From: BS750m-G28 sp035527235 | GTDB lineage: Archaea; Thermoproteota; Bathyarchaeia; TCS64 | Length of the DNA stretch: 21,787 nucleotides | NCBI GenBank assembly: GCA_035527235.1 | Contig: DATLAV010000016.1 | Span: 1 to 21,787, forward strand | Direction of reading: 5' to 3' | Part shown: positions 1 to 6,619 of the stretch, one piece after another | Position numbering within the stretch: position 1 is the stretch's first letter | How the letters are laid out: each line of letters opens with the position of its first letter | Notes under the pieces: generated by a model | Database searches by the model: none | What the model was told of the DNA's origin: nothing | What the model saw: only the letters and a program-made list of their open reading frames with translations | Made by a program: the position numbers and the translations under genes

Positions 1-9
1 CATCCTTGA

Positions 10-114
10 GATCTCGCCACAGACGAATACAGAAGGATGTACGAGATCGTTAAAGTGTGCCAGAGGACGACCTTCGAAGCGATCAGACCCGAAGTGACCT
101 GCGAGAGCATATAT
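10..114 (+). pseudogene. Fragment of M24-family (Xaa-Pro aminopeptidase/creatinase-like) peptidase
   Basis: The plus-strand frame starting at base 10 reads like the inner part of an M24 'pita-bread' peptidase. The stretches EYRRMYEIV and EAIRPEVTC resemble the helix that follows the first metal-binding strand in prolidases and Xaa-Pro aminopeptidases, which usually read 'Y..iYeiv..Aq..aieaiRPGvtc'. A TGA stands in frame at 7-9. The similarity stops near base 110, after which the frame runs antisense into the GGT remnant and ends at 169-171. None of the metal ligands (D, D, H, E, E) are present. This is a broken gene piece; whether more of it lies left of the window cannot be seen. The family call rests on about 30 residues. 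Confidence 0.5.
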
Positions 115-831
115 CTAGTTGAAAAGGCGGTCCTCGATGACCCTGTAGTCCGCCAGATCCTGCAGTGTTAGGATGCCTCCATTATCCTGTATGAACTCCA
201 CAAGGAGCCGGGCTGTCTCACCGTGATAAAAGTCATGGGAGCCGTGCTTCTGGATTCTTCTTAAAGTCTCCGCTAAGTCTGGCTGCTTCAAGGTGTCCCC
301 CGGCTGGTAGAAGCTTCCATCTGTCTTGAGGAAGATCTTCCCTGAGGAGGGATACTCCCTGAATGCCCTCTCGCAGGCCTTCATCTCCCTATAAAGCCGC
401 TCATCTACCTTGAACCTATTCTCCGACAGATTAATCGCCGGTTCCACCAGTTGATCCCATGGAAGGCTGCCGAACCTGCTGTGAGCCAGTTCCATACCAA
501 GTACTGTGCCGGGTACCCCCACGGAGATGACTCCCTCCCAGGCGCTAACCTTCAGTTCACCCCTCTCGTTCAGGAACATCTTCATGTTCGCTGCTTTGGG
601 GGCTATGGCTCTGAAATCGAAGGTGGTGACTGTGTTGTCTGCTCCGTGGTAGAGCATGAATCCGTCGCCGCAGATATTGCCGCAGGATGGATAGGATACG
701 GCCATGCTGAAAGCGGTGGCGACCGCTGCGTCGATGGCGTTGCCGTTCTTCCTCAGTATCTCGATTCCCGCGATGGAAGCGTAGTGGTCGGTGCTGACCA
801 CCATGCCCCTTCTGCTGGACGTAGGATTCAT
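115..831 (-). pseudogene. ggt: Gamma-glutamyltransferase, N-terminal remnant
   Basis: This codes for 238 residues matching the start of gamma-glutamyltransferases, which move gamma-glutamyl groups from glutathione-like substrates to water or amino acids. An early stretch contains AGIEILRKNGNAIDAAVATA and GDGFMLYH, and DLADYRV near the end is typical of residues 220-235 of the family. After YRVIED the match stops and the frame ends at TAG within five codons. Normal GGT precursors are about 530-580 residues and cleave themselves before a catalytic threonine that starts the small subunit. That half is missing, so the product cannot be an active enzyme. It lies 18 bases after the upstream regulator on the same strand and starts at ATG 831 with a weak AAGG site, so it was probably the third gene of a regulator-regulator-GGT operon. 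Confidence 0.8.
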
Positions 832-849
832 TATTAATGCCTTGTCATG

Positions 850-1536
850 TCAGTACTTGTTGATGGAGCCCATCGCTCTGATCTTGTGGACTATCTTCTC
901 AAATAGTTGGCTTGGAACGTCTACTGAGCCCATGGCTACAATCTTTGAGACGACCGCATCAAGCATCTCTGGGCTCATGTCCTCGCTTATAGTCATGCTA
1001 GACATGCTGTGAACGTTGACCTTCTTACCCCTGCTGTACTACTCCTCGACGAGTTTCTGATTGATGTATCCAACATTATTCTCCCTGACGAACTCCTCAT
1101 TCACACCCTTAGGAGTGAAGGAGTAAGGCATGAAGTCGCTGCTCGACGCCCCGCTGGCGATGGTCCTCAGCGTGTCGGTTATCCTCGGTATCAGCATCAG
1201 CTCGATCGCCCTGGAGAGGCTGTTGTAGGTCAGCGTGTACTCCCTCCCGATGTAGTCGACGAGGCCCACGGTGTGGAGCTCGTCAAGGTACTTGCGGGCC
1301 GTGTTGGGGCTGATGTTGTACTCGGAGGCGATGTTCGTGGTGGTGCTCCTGAGGTGCTCCTCCAGGTGTAGGTAGATGTCCTGATGTATCCTCTCCAGCC
1401 CGATGGAGTAGAGTACCCACCTCTTCACCCTCTCCGTCAGCCCCTCCCCGGTCAGGTTCTCCAGGGGCCTGAGTCGGCGTATCGTCCACTCGGCGAGCAT
1501 GTCGAACTCACCCATCTGTTTCTCCTCATCACTCAT
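850..1536 (-). CDS. Winged-helix regulator paralog 1, interrupted by an in-frame TAG
   Basis: The N-terminal part (about residues 8-130) matches the neighbouring regulator: LAEW, an RR pair, WVL.S.G.E, a helix-turn-helix around residues 60-90, TVGLV, and a wing followed by LIPRIT. Translation reaches a TAG (1041-1039, codon 166). The same frame then stays open for 62 more protein-like codons with YSRGKKVNVH and two amphipathic helices, ending at TGA 852-850. Read through, it would be 228 codons against 230 residues in the paralog, so the TAG looks internal. ATG 1536 is preferred over GTG 1545 because an AGGTGAG site lies five bases ahead of it; it overlaps the end of the paralog by eight bases, implying coupling. 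Role: a DNA-binding regulator by fold; ligand and targets unknown. If TAG stops here, a 165-residue protein without its C-terminal domain results. Confidence 0.65.
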
Positions 1537-2221
1537 CCTTCTCACCTCTCACTATCACCGTGTGGGCCTTGACGTCGACGCCCCGGGAGTACTTCCCGCC
1601 CACCACCACCCTCTCGCCGCTCTCCGAGAGGACGACCAGGTGCTTCGGGTCGTGGCCGTACTCCAGGGCGAGGCCCTCTACCTCCACGGACTCATCATCG
1701 TATCCCCGATTGCCCACGATCCTGACTACGGGTGTGACCCCCATCCGGGAGACCTCCTTGCAGGCGACGACCGCTTCGCCCACATCGCTGAACGCCCTCC
1801 CCCTCATCTTGAGGTAGTAGTCGGCGTCCGACCTGGTGCGGGACTCGGCCCTCGCCACCTCCATGAGACTCTCAGTTATCCTGGGGATGAGTCTCTTGGT
1901 GATCGACGAGGAGAGCCTCTCCCTCACATAGTAGGCCTTGCCCACCTTCTCCACTAGCCCCACCGTGTAGAGGAGGTCGACATGGTCCTGGGCCTCGTCG
2001 AGCCCCATCTTCAGGTGGCCGGCGAGGTCCTCCAGCGTCGCCATCTTGGCGTTCTCGAGGTAGATGAAGAGGCCCTGGGCGGCCCCCTCTATGCCCATCG
2101 ATGAGAGGACCCATGTCTTGAGCCTATCGTCGTAGGACTCCTTCGGCTCCGTGGGAGGCTCTGGTATCCGCCGCACCTTCCACTCGGCCAGATATTCAAA
2201 CTCAGACAAGGTTAAACTCAA
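1529..2221 (-). CDS. Winged-helix transcriptional regulator paralog 2
   Basis: A 230-residue protein, first gene of the minus-strand run toward the GGT remnant. Residues about 8-125 carry the DNA-binding module shared with paralog 1: LAEW, a KVRRI basic stretch, WVLSSMGIE, LAGHLKMGLDEAQ as a likely recognition-helix region, TVGLVEK and a YYV wing, then LIPRITESL. The C-terminal half differs from paralog 1: predicted beta strands with VVRIVGNRGY and ERVVVGGKYSRG, possibly a ligand or dimer domain. Only the short YSRG motif recurs in both. The start could be TTG 2221 or TTG 2209; no clear ribosome site is seen, and TATA-like boxes lie 26-50 bases upstream, so a leaderless message is possible. 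I recognise the fold, not a named family. Regulation of the neighbouring hydrolase genes is inference. Confidence 0.7.
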   Translation of the reverse strand: MSLTLSEFEYLAEWKVRRIPEPPTEPKESYDDRLKTWVLSSMGIEGAAQGLFIYLENAKMATLEDLAGHLKMGLDEAQDHVDLLYTVGLVEKVGKAYYVRERLSSSITKRLIPRITESLMEVARAESRTRSDADYYLKMRGRAFSDVGEAVVACKEVSRMGVTPVVRIVGNRGYDDESVEVEGLALEYGHDPKHLVVLSESGERVVVGGKYSRGVDVKAHTVIVRGEKDE

Positions 2222-2246
2222 CTCAACAATTCTTGCGTTTAAGTCA

Positions 2247-2271
2247 ATATATCATGCGACTATATTTAAAA
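2247..2271 (-). promoter_or_regulatory. TATA-like boxes for the regulator operon
   Basis: Read on the minus strand, TTTTAAATATAG (2271-2260) and ATATAT (2252-2247) are the only strong archaeal TATA-like elements ahead of the regulator start at 2221/2209. The nearer one is 26-31 bases from TTG 2221, which would give a leaderless transcript. The farther one would give a leader of about 15-20 bases. Confidence 0.45.
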
Positions 2272-2340
2272 GTAGTTATTCATGTGAACGCGAGGAGGAG
2301 ACGCCGTAGACCAAATAGAACGCCCTCACGGGAACTGAAT

Positions 2341-2356
2341 AAAAAGCCTGAAAAAA
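2341..2356 (-). terminator. T-tract terminator after the aspartoacylase-like gene
   Basis: On the minus strand, runs of six and five T (2356-2351 and 2345-2341) start seven bases after the TAA of the upstream hydrolase. No hairpin is needed in archaea; two closely spaced T-tracts after a stop fit intrinsic termination. Confidence 0.5.
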
Positions 2357-2362
2357 GGGTGA

Positions 2363-3322
2363 TTAGAGGACGACCAGCCCGATCAATGCCTCTCCGCAGT
2401 TCACTGAGTAGAACACCCTGAGGAAGTTAACCGTCGAGTCATCCGGGGCAGTGTAGGTCTCCATGACGTTTCCGAAGAGGTCGACCATCTCCCCTATCAC
2501 CTGCCCCTTGGCGACCTTCTCGCCCAGCTCCGCCTTGGGGTGCCAGATGCCTCCCTGAGCCGCCGTCATCCTGTACCTCTTGGGGCTCTCGGCGGGCTCG
2601 ACCATCTCGGGCTCCCCCTCGAGGATGCCGAAGTACTTCAGTATGTTATTGACGCCCTCGTAGTGGAAGCGGACGTGCCTCTCGCGTACGTTGTGGGGCG
2701 TCCCGGCCTCCGATGTCACGCAGGGGATGCCATAGAGGCCCTGGGCGGTGATTGTGAGGCCGCTCACCCCCTTGGGCAACGTCGTGACGTAGGTGGTAGG
2801 GAAGCAGCGAGCCATGTCGAAGGCGGCCCGGTTGACGTCATCGTCCTCCCCCTTTCCGGCTATCACCATGTCGTCGATGTCCTCCGTGATGTCGCCGCCG
2901 TGGCAGTCGATGAGGGCGTCCGCCTTGGAGACGACCTCGGTAAAGAGGACGTGGGCAGTCCTCTGGGAGAGGGCCCCCTCCGGGTTCCCGGGGAACACCC
3001 TGTTCTGGTTGAGCTGGTCGAAGGGGCTCAGGAACGCCGACCTGTGCTCGAACTGGGGGCCGTTGACCACGGGCACCGCAAGCACCGCCCCCTTCATATC
3101 AGCGGGGTCGAGGTCCTGAATGGTCCTGATGACAGCCTCGATGCTCGCGAACTCGGTCCCATGGATGCCGCCCAGGACGCAGACGGTCTTCCCCTCCTCC
3201 GCGCCGTTGATCACGGCGACGGGTATCCTGTACGTCGTGATGGAGGTAGTGCCTACCTCCAGGAAGCCGAAGGCCTTCTCCCCCGGCGCCGCCTTGATCC
3301 CACCTATCTCTAAGACGCTCAT
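2363..3322 (-). CDS. Succinylglutamate desuccinylase/aspartoacylase-family zinc hydrolase
   Basis: A 319-residue M14-type zinc hydrolase. GGIHGTE near residues 51-57 supplies the first His and Glu zinc ligands and IDCHGG near residues 138-143 the third ligand. The Glu in TSEAGTP near 209 fits the catalytic base. RVFPGNPEG resembles the substrate-binding Arg loop. The last 80 residues (AQGGIWHPKAELGEKV, then KGQVIGEMVD) form the barrel-sandwich-like C-terminal domain usual in archaeal and bacterial AstE/AspA-like proteins. Such enzymes cleave N-acyl amino acids or related amides; the substrate here cannot be told. It starts at ATG 3322, with a TATA-like box 31-37 bases upstream, and diverges from the DUF4438 pair across a 100-base shared promoter, so a joint role is plausible but unproven. 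The cytoplasm is likely, since no signal peptide is seen. Confidence 0.85.
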   Translation of the reverse strand: MSVLEIGGIKAAPGEKAFGFLEVGTTSITTYRIPVAVINGAEEGKTVCVLGGIHGTEFASIEAVIRTIQDLDPADMKGAVLAVPVVNGPQFEHRSAFLSPFDQLNQNRVFPGNPEGALSQRTAHVLFTEVVSKADALIDCHGGDITEDIDDMVIAGKGEDDDVNRAAFDMARCFPTTYVTTLPKGVSGLTITAQGLYGIPCVTSEAGTPHNVRERHVRFHYEGVNNILKYFGILEGEPEMVEPAESPKRYRMTAAQGGIWHPKAELGEKVAKGQVIGEMVDLFGNVMETYTAPDDSTVNFLRVFYSVNCGEALIGLVVL

Positions 3323-3352
3323 TTCATGCTCATGGTCAGCTTATCGGGTGAG

Positions 3353-3390
3353 AATATAGGGTTTTGCCGCCTCGCGAAAGATGTTATAAA
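3353..3390. promoter_or_regulatory. Divergent promoter between the hydrolase and DUF4438 genes
   Basis: Two TATA boxes point away from each other. TATATTC on the minus strand (3359-3353) lies 31-37 bases ahead of ATG 3322. TTATAAA on the plus strand (3384-3390) lies 33-39 bases ahead of ATG 3423. Only 24 bases separate them, so a factor bound here could control both sides. A GAGG at 3410-3413 could act as ribosome site for the plus gene. Confidence 0.6.
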
Positions 3391-3422
3391 CCTTGCACCA
3401 TTGTTATACGAGGTTTCTAGTT

Positions 3423-4343
3423 ATGGTTATCAAGACGAACAAGGATAAGCTGATGAGGCAGGCCCTCATGGGCAAGATAGCGCCCCCGACGATGCCCGGC
3501 GGAGGGACGAGAAGCACCTACGTCACCACCTGGGACGGCAAGCCCAAGATAGGCATCGGCGTCGGCGGCATAAAGTACAACGTCAAGATGGGCGACCCCT
3601 GCCTAGGGTGGCCGGAGACGGAGTACCTCGAGCCGGGCGTCGCACTGACGGGCGTCGACGAGAAGGCTGACGTCGGCTACCGAGACGTGAGTGGCACCGG
3701 CACGGCGTTCCTGAAGTACTGCTGTGTGGGCAACGTGGCGACGGTGGTCAGCGGCTCCGGCAAGGGTGCCACCGGCTTCATAACAGGGAAGGGCGGGGTC
3801 GGCGGCACGAGGAGGCACGTACTTGTCCACTTCAAGGGGGAGGACCTGGAGAAGCTGGACATCGGCGACAAGGTTAGGGTGGCCTCTGATGGCGTCGCAC
3901 TGGAGGTCGAGGGGTTCGACGGCAAGGTATTCAACGTCTCCCCTAGCTTCCTGGAGGCCCTTAAGCCAGAGCTTGACGGTGACGTGCTGGAGCTGCCCGT
4001 CGCCAAGGAGATACCCGTCATCGCTATGGGGATGGGGGTCGGTGGAGGCTCCGCGGACACGGGAGGCTGGTGCATACAGACCTCTCCGCCCCACCTCGTG
4101 GAGAAGCTGGGCCTCGGTGACCTGAGGATTGGGGATCTGGTGGCGTGCAGGGATGCGTTGATGGCCTTCGGTAAGGGTTTCTATAGGGGGGCCGTCACCG
4201 TGGGAATAGTCACCACCGGGGAGAGCCACGTAGCAGGCGAGGGGCCCAATGTGATGGCGATAGCCTCCTCGAAGAGAGGGAAGATAAGGCCCAGGCTGAA
4301 TCCGTTGGCCAACGTTGCCAAGTACTTGGGGCTGGAGGGATGA
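3423..4343 (+). CDS. DUF4438 family protein, copy 1
   Basis: A 306-residue protein with the features I associate with DUF4438, a family of unknown function in archaea and anaerobic bacteria. It shows a KTNKDKL start, GVGGIKYNVKMGD near 46-58, CVGNVATVVSG near 101-111, then GFITGKGG, DIGDKVRV, a C-terminal GDLVACRD block, GAVTVGIV and a G-GPNVM segment. ATG 3423 is chosen because it aligns with the start of copy 2 (TNKDRL) and follows a TATA box; an upstream in-frame start at 3393 would add ten untypical residues. The TGA overlaps the next ATG as ATGA, so the two copies are translationally coupled. They are clearly related but far from identical: copy 2 keeps the family's aromatic and DYDIQT region, while copy 1 has GGWCIQT there. 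No catalytic residues are known. Confidence 0.8.
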   Translation: MVIKTNKDKLMRQALMGKIAPPTMPGGGTRSTYVTTWDGKPKIGIGVGGIKYNVKMGDPCLGWPETEYLEPGVALTGVDEKADVGYRDVSGTGTAFLKYCCVGNVATVVSGSGKGATGFITGKGGVGGTRRHVLVHFKGEDLEKLDIGDKVRVASDGVALEVEGFDGKVFNVSPSFLEALKPELDGDVLELPVAKEIPVIAMGMGVGGGSADTGGWCIQTSPPHLVEKLGLGDLRIGDLVACRDALMAFGKGFYRGAVTVGIVTTGESHVAGEGPNVMAIASSKRGKIRPRLNPLANVAKYLGLEG

Positions 4344-5209
4344 CGATGAAAACGAATAAGGATAGGCTCGTTCAGCAGGCTGTGAGGGCCGAGGTCAACC
4401 ATCCCACCGCCAGCAGGGGATATAGGGTCGACTGGGATGGGGTGCCCAGGATCGGCCTCGGAATGTCGGGCGTCAAGTACAACGTCTCCGTCGGGGATCT
4501 CTGCTACTTTCACGAGGAGGGGGAGCACACCGAACCGGGGCTTAGCCTCACCAACACGAACCCGGGTGAGAGCCAGGCGTTAGGCGTCCTCGGCTGCATC
4601 GGGAACGAAGTGAAGCTGTCGTCAGGGGACGCGAAGGGGACCAAGGGCTACATCACCGGGAAGCACGGGAGCTTCATGTGCTGGTTCCCTCCGGAGGCGC
4701 AGGAGAAGATCTCCCCTGGCGACAAGGTCAAGATCAGGGCCTGGGGCGTCGGCCTCAAGATCGCAGGCTTCGAGGAGAAGGTTCGGGTCAACAAGATCGA
4801 CCCGCTGCTCCTAGAGAAGCTAGGGATCGAGGAGAAGGACGGCAAGCTCATCGTGCCGGTAACGAGGGAGTATCCGTGCTGGATCATGGGCTCGGGGTAC
4901 GGGATGTTCCCGGTTACCATCGACTACGACATACAAACCACCTGCGACCTCGTCTGGGACGAGCTGGACCTCAAGGACATCCGCTTCGGGGACGTCGTCT
5001 GCCTCAGGGACCAGCTCAACTGGTGGGGCAGGGGATACTACGAGGGCGCTGTGACCATCGGGGTAATCATCCACGGATGGAGCTACTCGGCGGGCCACGG
5101 ACCAGGCGTCACGACGATTCTGAGCAGTAAGGACGACACCATCGTGCCCAAGATCAACCCCCACGCGAACATCGCGTACTACCTCGGCGTCAAGGATAGA
5201 CCCGAGTAA
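4340..5209 (+). CDS. DUF4438 family protein, copy 2
   Basis: A 289-residue protein closer to the canonical DUF4438 pattern than its upstream neighbour. It has KTNKDRL, GMSGVKYNVSVGD, GCIGNEVKL, KGYITGKHG, PGDKVKIRAWGVGLKI, PVTREYPCWIMGSGYG, DYDIQTT, DIRFGDVVCLRD, GAVTIGVIIHG and the end motif AGHGPGVTTIL. The start ATG overlaps the TGA of copy 1 by one base of the codon (ATGA), and a T-tract follows the TAA, so the two genes form a bicistronic unit. Sequential duplication followed by divergence suggests a two-subunit complex or two related substrates; that is inference. No membrane segment or signal peptide is visible. Its position opposite an amide hydrolase hints at amino-acid or peptide metabolism. 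Confidence 0.85.
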   Translation: MTMKTNKDRLVQQAVRAEVNHPTASRGYRVDWDGVPRIGLGMSGVKYNVSVGDLCYFHEEGEHTEPGLSLTNTNPGESQALGVLGCIGNEVKLSSGDAKGTKGYITGKHGSFMCWFPPEAQEKISPGDKVKIRAWGVGLKIAGFEEKVRVNKIDPLLLEKLGIEEKDGKLIVPVTREYPCWIMGSGYGMFPVTIDYDIQTTCDLVWDELDLKDIRFGDVVCLRDQLNWWGRGYYEGAVTIGVIIHGWSYSAGHGPGVTTILSSKDDTIVPKINPHANIAYYLGVKDRPE

Positions 5210-5216
5210 CCAACCC

Positions 5217-5223
5217 TTTTTTT
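5217..5223 (+). terminator. T-tract terminator after the DUF4438 pair
   Basis: Seven T residues begin eight bases after the TAA of the second DUF4438 gene, preceded by CCAACCC. This is a typical archaeal intrinsic terminator. Confidence 0.55.
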
Positions 5224-5278
5224 CCCAAAACCTTCACGGGCAAAAGTCGTCTTTCCCTGAACTGGAAGGTCTCGGAAG

Positions 5279-5500
5279 CTACTGGTCGTCGTGCGGTATG
5301 TTGGCTGTCGAGTCCTTCCTGCACTCGGAGTAGAAGTGCCCGACGCAGTAGAAGGGATTCTCCTTCTTGCCCGCCCGTATCCGCGTCTTTATCACCTTGT
5401 CCCCCGCGTTGAACTTCTTACCGCAGCGCCTGCACATGACCTCGATGCCGAAGTTTTCGTAGGTCCGCATGCTCTTCTTGGTCAGCACCATCTCCTTCAA
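5279..5500 (-). CDS. Small zinc-ribbon-like protein
   Basis: A protein of about 70 residues with CRRCGKKF (CxxC near residues 23-26) and a second pair of cysteines in FYC-VGHFYSEC (near 52 and 60), plus nearby histidines. This is enough to bind one zinc ion in a ribbon or treble-clef-like fold. Basic residues (KVIKTRIRAGKK) lie between the cysteine pairs, fitting nucleic-acid or ribosome contact, though this is not proven. The start is uncertain: TTG 5500 follows a strong GGAGGTGA (5518-5511) by ten bases, while ATG 5491 and GTG 5488 have GAAGGAG too close. It is a single gene ending in TAG, with its own TATA box and an unusual dyad-rich promoter. Confidence 0.65.
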   Translation of the reverse strand: MKEMVLTKKSMRTYENFGIEVMCRRCGKKFNAGDKVIKTRIRAGKKENPFYCVGHFYSECRKDSTANIPHDDQ

Positions 5501-5547
5501 GTTGAGGGGGTCACCTCCTCAACCCTGTTGAGGGGACAGGTATAAAC
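5501..5547 (-). promoter_or_regulatory. Promoter with overlapping dyads for the zinc-ribbon gene
   Basis: Minus-strand GTTTATA (5547-5541) is a good TATA box. Downstream, a seven-base arm occurs three times in alternating orientation: CCTCAAC (5533-5527), GTTGAGG (5523-5517) and CCTCAAC (5507-5501). The middle arm can pair with either flank, and the second pairing encloses the ribosome site AGGTGA. It may be a DNA operator near the start point or an RNA switch, depending on where transcription begins. Confidence 0.5.
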
Positions 5548-6110
5548 CGTGCGATCCGGCTCCTGGAAAAGGAGCGTTTCCCCCATCATTAAGCTAAAAG
5601 GGCATTCTAAACCTATCCAAATCATTAAAATGGACTGTGATAACGCCCGTTTCAAAAATTTTTCTCGTTTATTTAGATTAAAATTCATACAATTTGAAAA
5701 GGATAACCCGTCTTTCAATCGATTAGAGGCAAATATTTCTAAAGCAGTTGCCATCCCTATTCACTTGGGCCTAAACGATGACACCGGAGAAGTTGTAGAG
5801 CATCTGGAGGAACATATGAGTGAAATAGTTCATCGCGATGTAGACGGAGGCCGCCGAGAGACAATATCCCAATATCTTTCTCTTCACAATTTACACCTCA
5901 TTACTTAAGCATTACGTCATATACTTGAAATATAAGGCTTCTCTAGCCATAAAAGCCATAACCACCCTTTTTTAGGGAAATATATCCTCTTTTCCCCATT
6001 ACTGGAAACATCGACAGGATTTGGGAAGATTCTAACGTGAAAGGACCTGTAATAAGGAAAACCTGCAACGAATATTAAAGAATGGGGAGGTGTGTCGCTC
6101 ACCAGATATG
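5548..6110. other. AT-rich island between genes
   Basis: Base composition drops sharply here compared with the GC-rich genes on both sides. Apart from the small membrane-peptide gene at 5771-5887, I see no supported coding region. There is a T-tract between CCC and GGG at 5967-5977, and several A/T runs. A plus-strand open frame at 5549-5908 lacks a ribosome site and looks non-coding. No tRNA or CRISPR structure is visible. Confidence 0.4.
5771..5887 (-). CDS. Putative 38-residue membrane peptide
   Basis: This GTG-started frame encodes a basic start (KRKILGYC) followed by a hydrophobic stretch through SAASVYIAMNYF, with further MFLQMLYNF and SGVIV at the end, ending at TAG. One or two short membrane helices with a positive N-terminus inside are likely. 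Support for a real gene: GAGGTG lies exactly six bases before the GTG; a TATA box CTTATAT lies about 45 bases upstream (5928-5938); and third codon positions turn GC-rich only inside this frame although the surroundings are AT-rich. I do not recognise a family. It could be a small toxin-like, stress or complex-assembly peptide; none of these is shown. Confidence 0.45.
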   Translation of the reverse strand: MKRKILGYCLSAASVYIAMNYFTHMFLQMLYNFSGVIV

Positions 6111-6144
6111 GGCGTTGAAACGCCTGTTCCGGCGTGTTCCGCCG
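6111..6144 (+). promoter_or_regulatory. Two GC-rich hairpins in the putative leader of the 83-residue gene
   Basis: GGCGTT (6111-6116) pairs with AACGCC (6119-6124), and CGGCG (6130-6134) pairs with CGCCG (6140-6144). The second hairpin lies across a tandem near-repeat, TGTTCCGGCG then TGTTCCGCCG (6125-6144). A TATA-like AATATTAAAG at 6071-6080 would start transcription near 6100-6105, placing both hairpins in a leader of about 70 bases before ATG 6171. Confidence 0.4.
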
Positions 6145-6170
6145 CGTCCCTTTAACGTAAACCAGCCCAG

Positions 6171-6422
6171 ATGAGTATCATGGATATGGATCAGGTTCTT
6201 GAGATCGAGCCGAAAAAATCGGTTGACCTGGCCGACAGGATCTGTCTCATAGTCGAACTGTGGGGTGAGGGCGAGGCCCTCGACGGCGACAGGGTGGAGG
6301 AGATTGCGTTGAACCTCTATGGCGCGAGGGCGGAGGAGGTCTTGAGGGCCATCATCGCCAACCTGAGGACGGGAAGGATTAAGGGAAAGTTCTACATCGA
6401 CGACGGGTATAAGACGCGCTAG
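6171..6422 (+). CDS. Small hypothetical protein, possibly winged-helix-like
   Basis: An 83-residue acidic protein. Residues about 18-75 alternate helices (VDLADRICLIVELW, DRVEEIALNLYG, AEEVLRAIIANLRTGRI) and end in a short strand-turn KGKFYIDDGY. The helix-helix-helix-wing order is reminiscent of a winged-helix domain, but no family is recognised and the charged surface is unusual for DNA binding. A later start at ATG 6180 is possible; neither has a clear ribosome site. It ends in TAG. It stands alone between the AT-rich island and a membrane protease gene. Codon use matches the neighbours, so it is likely native. Confidence 0.6.
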   Translation: MSIMDMDQVLEIEPKKSVDLADRICLIVELWGEGEALDGDRVEEIALNLYGARAEEVLRAIIANLRTGRIKGKFYIDDGYKTR

Positions 6423-6619
6423 GGAACTTCATTCCATAATAAATAAGACGAGTTGAGTTTCTATCATCCAAGAAGCCGTACCCTCGAGTCTGAACATTCT
6501 ATGGTATCATCTTTAAAACGGTCTGCCATGTAGTTATGGCTTGTAAGAGGAAAGGGAACAATGTAAATTTTTATCTCCTTTAAGCTTCACATCAATATCA
6601 TCCGACTCGATTTCATGGA

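Noticed and set aside
2540..3313. Plus-strand open frame (257 codons) opposite the aspartoacylase-like gene
   Set aside because: It is a mirror of a conserved gene with zinc-ligand motifs; its composition is that of an antisense shadow.
5549..5908. Plus-strand open frame of 119 codons in the AT-rich island
   Set aside because: It has no ribosome site, no domain, mixed composition, and overlaps the better supported minus-strand peptide gene at 5771-5887.
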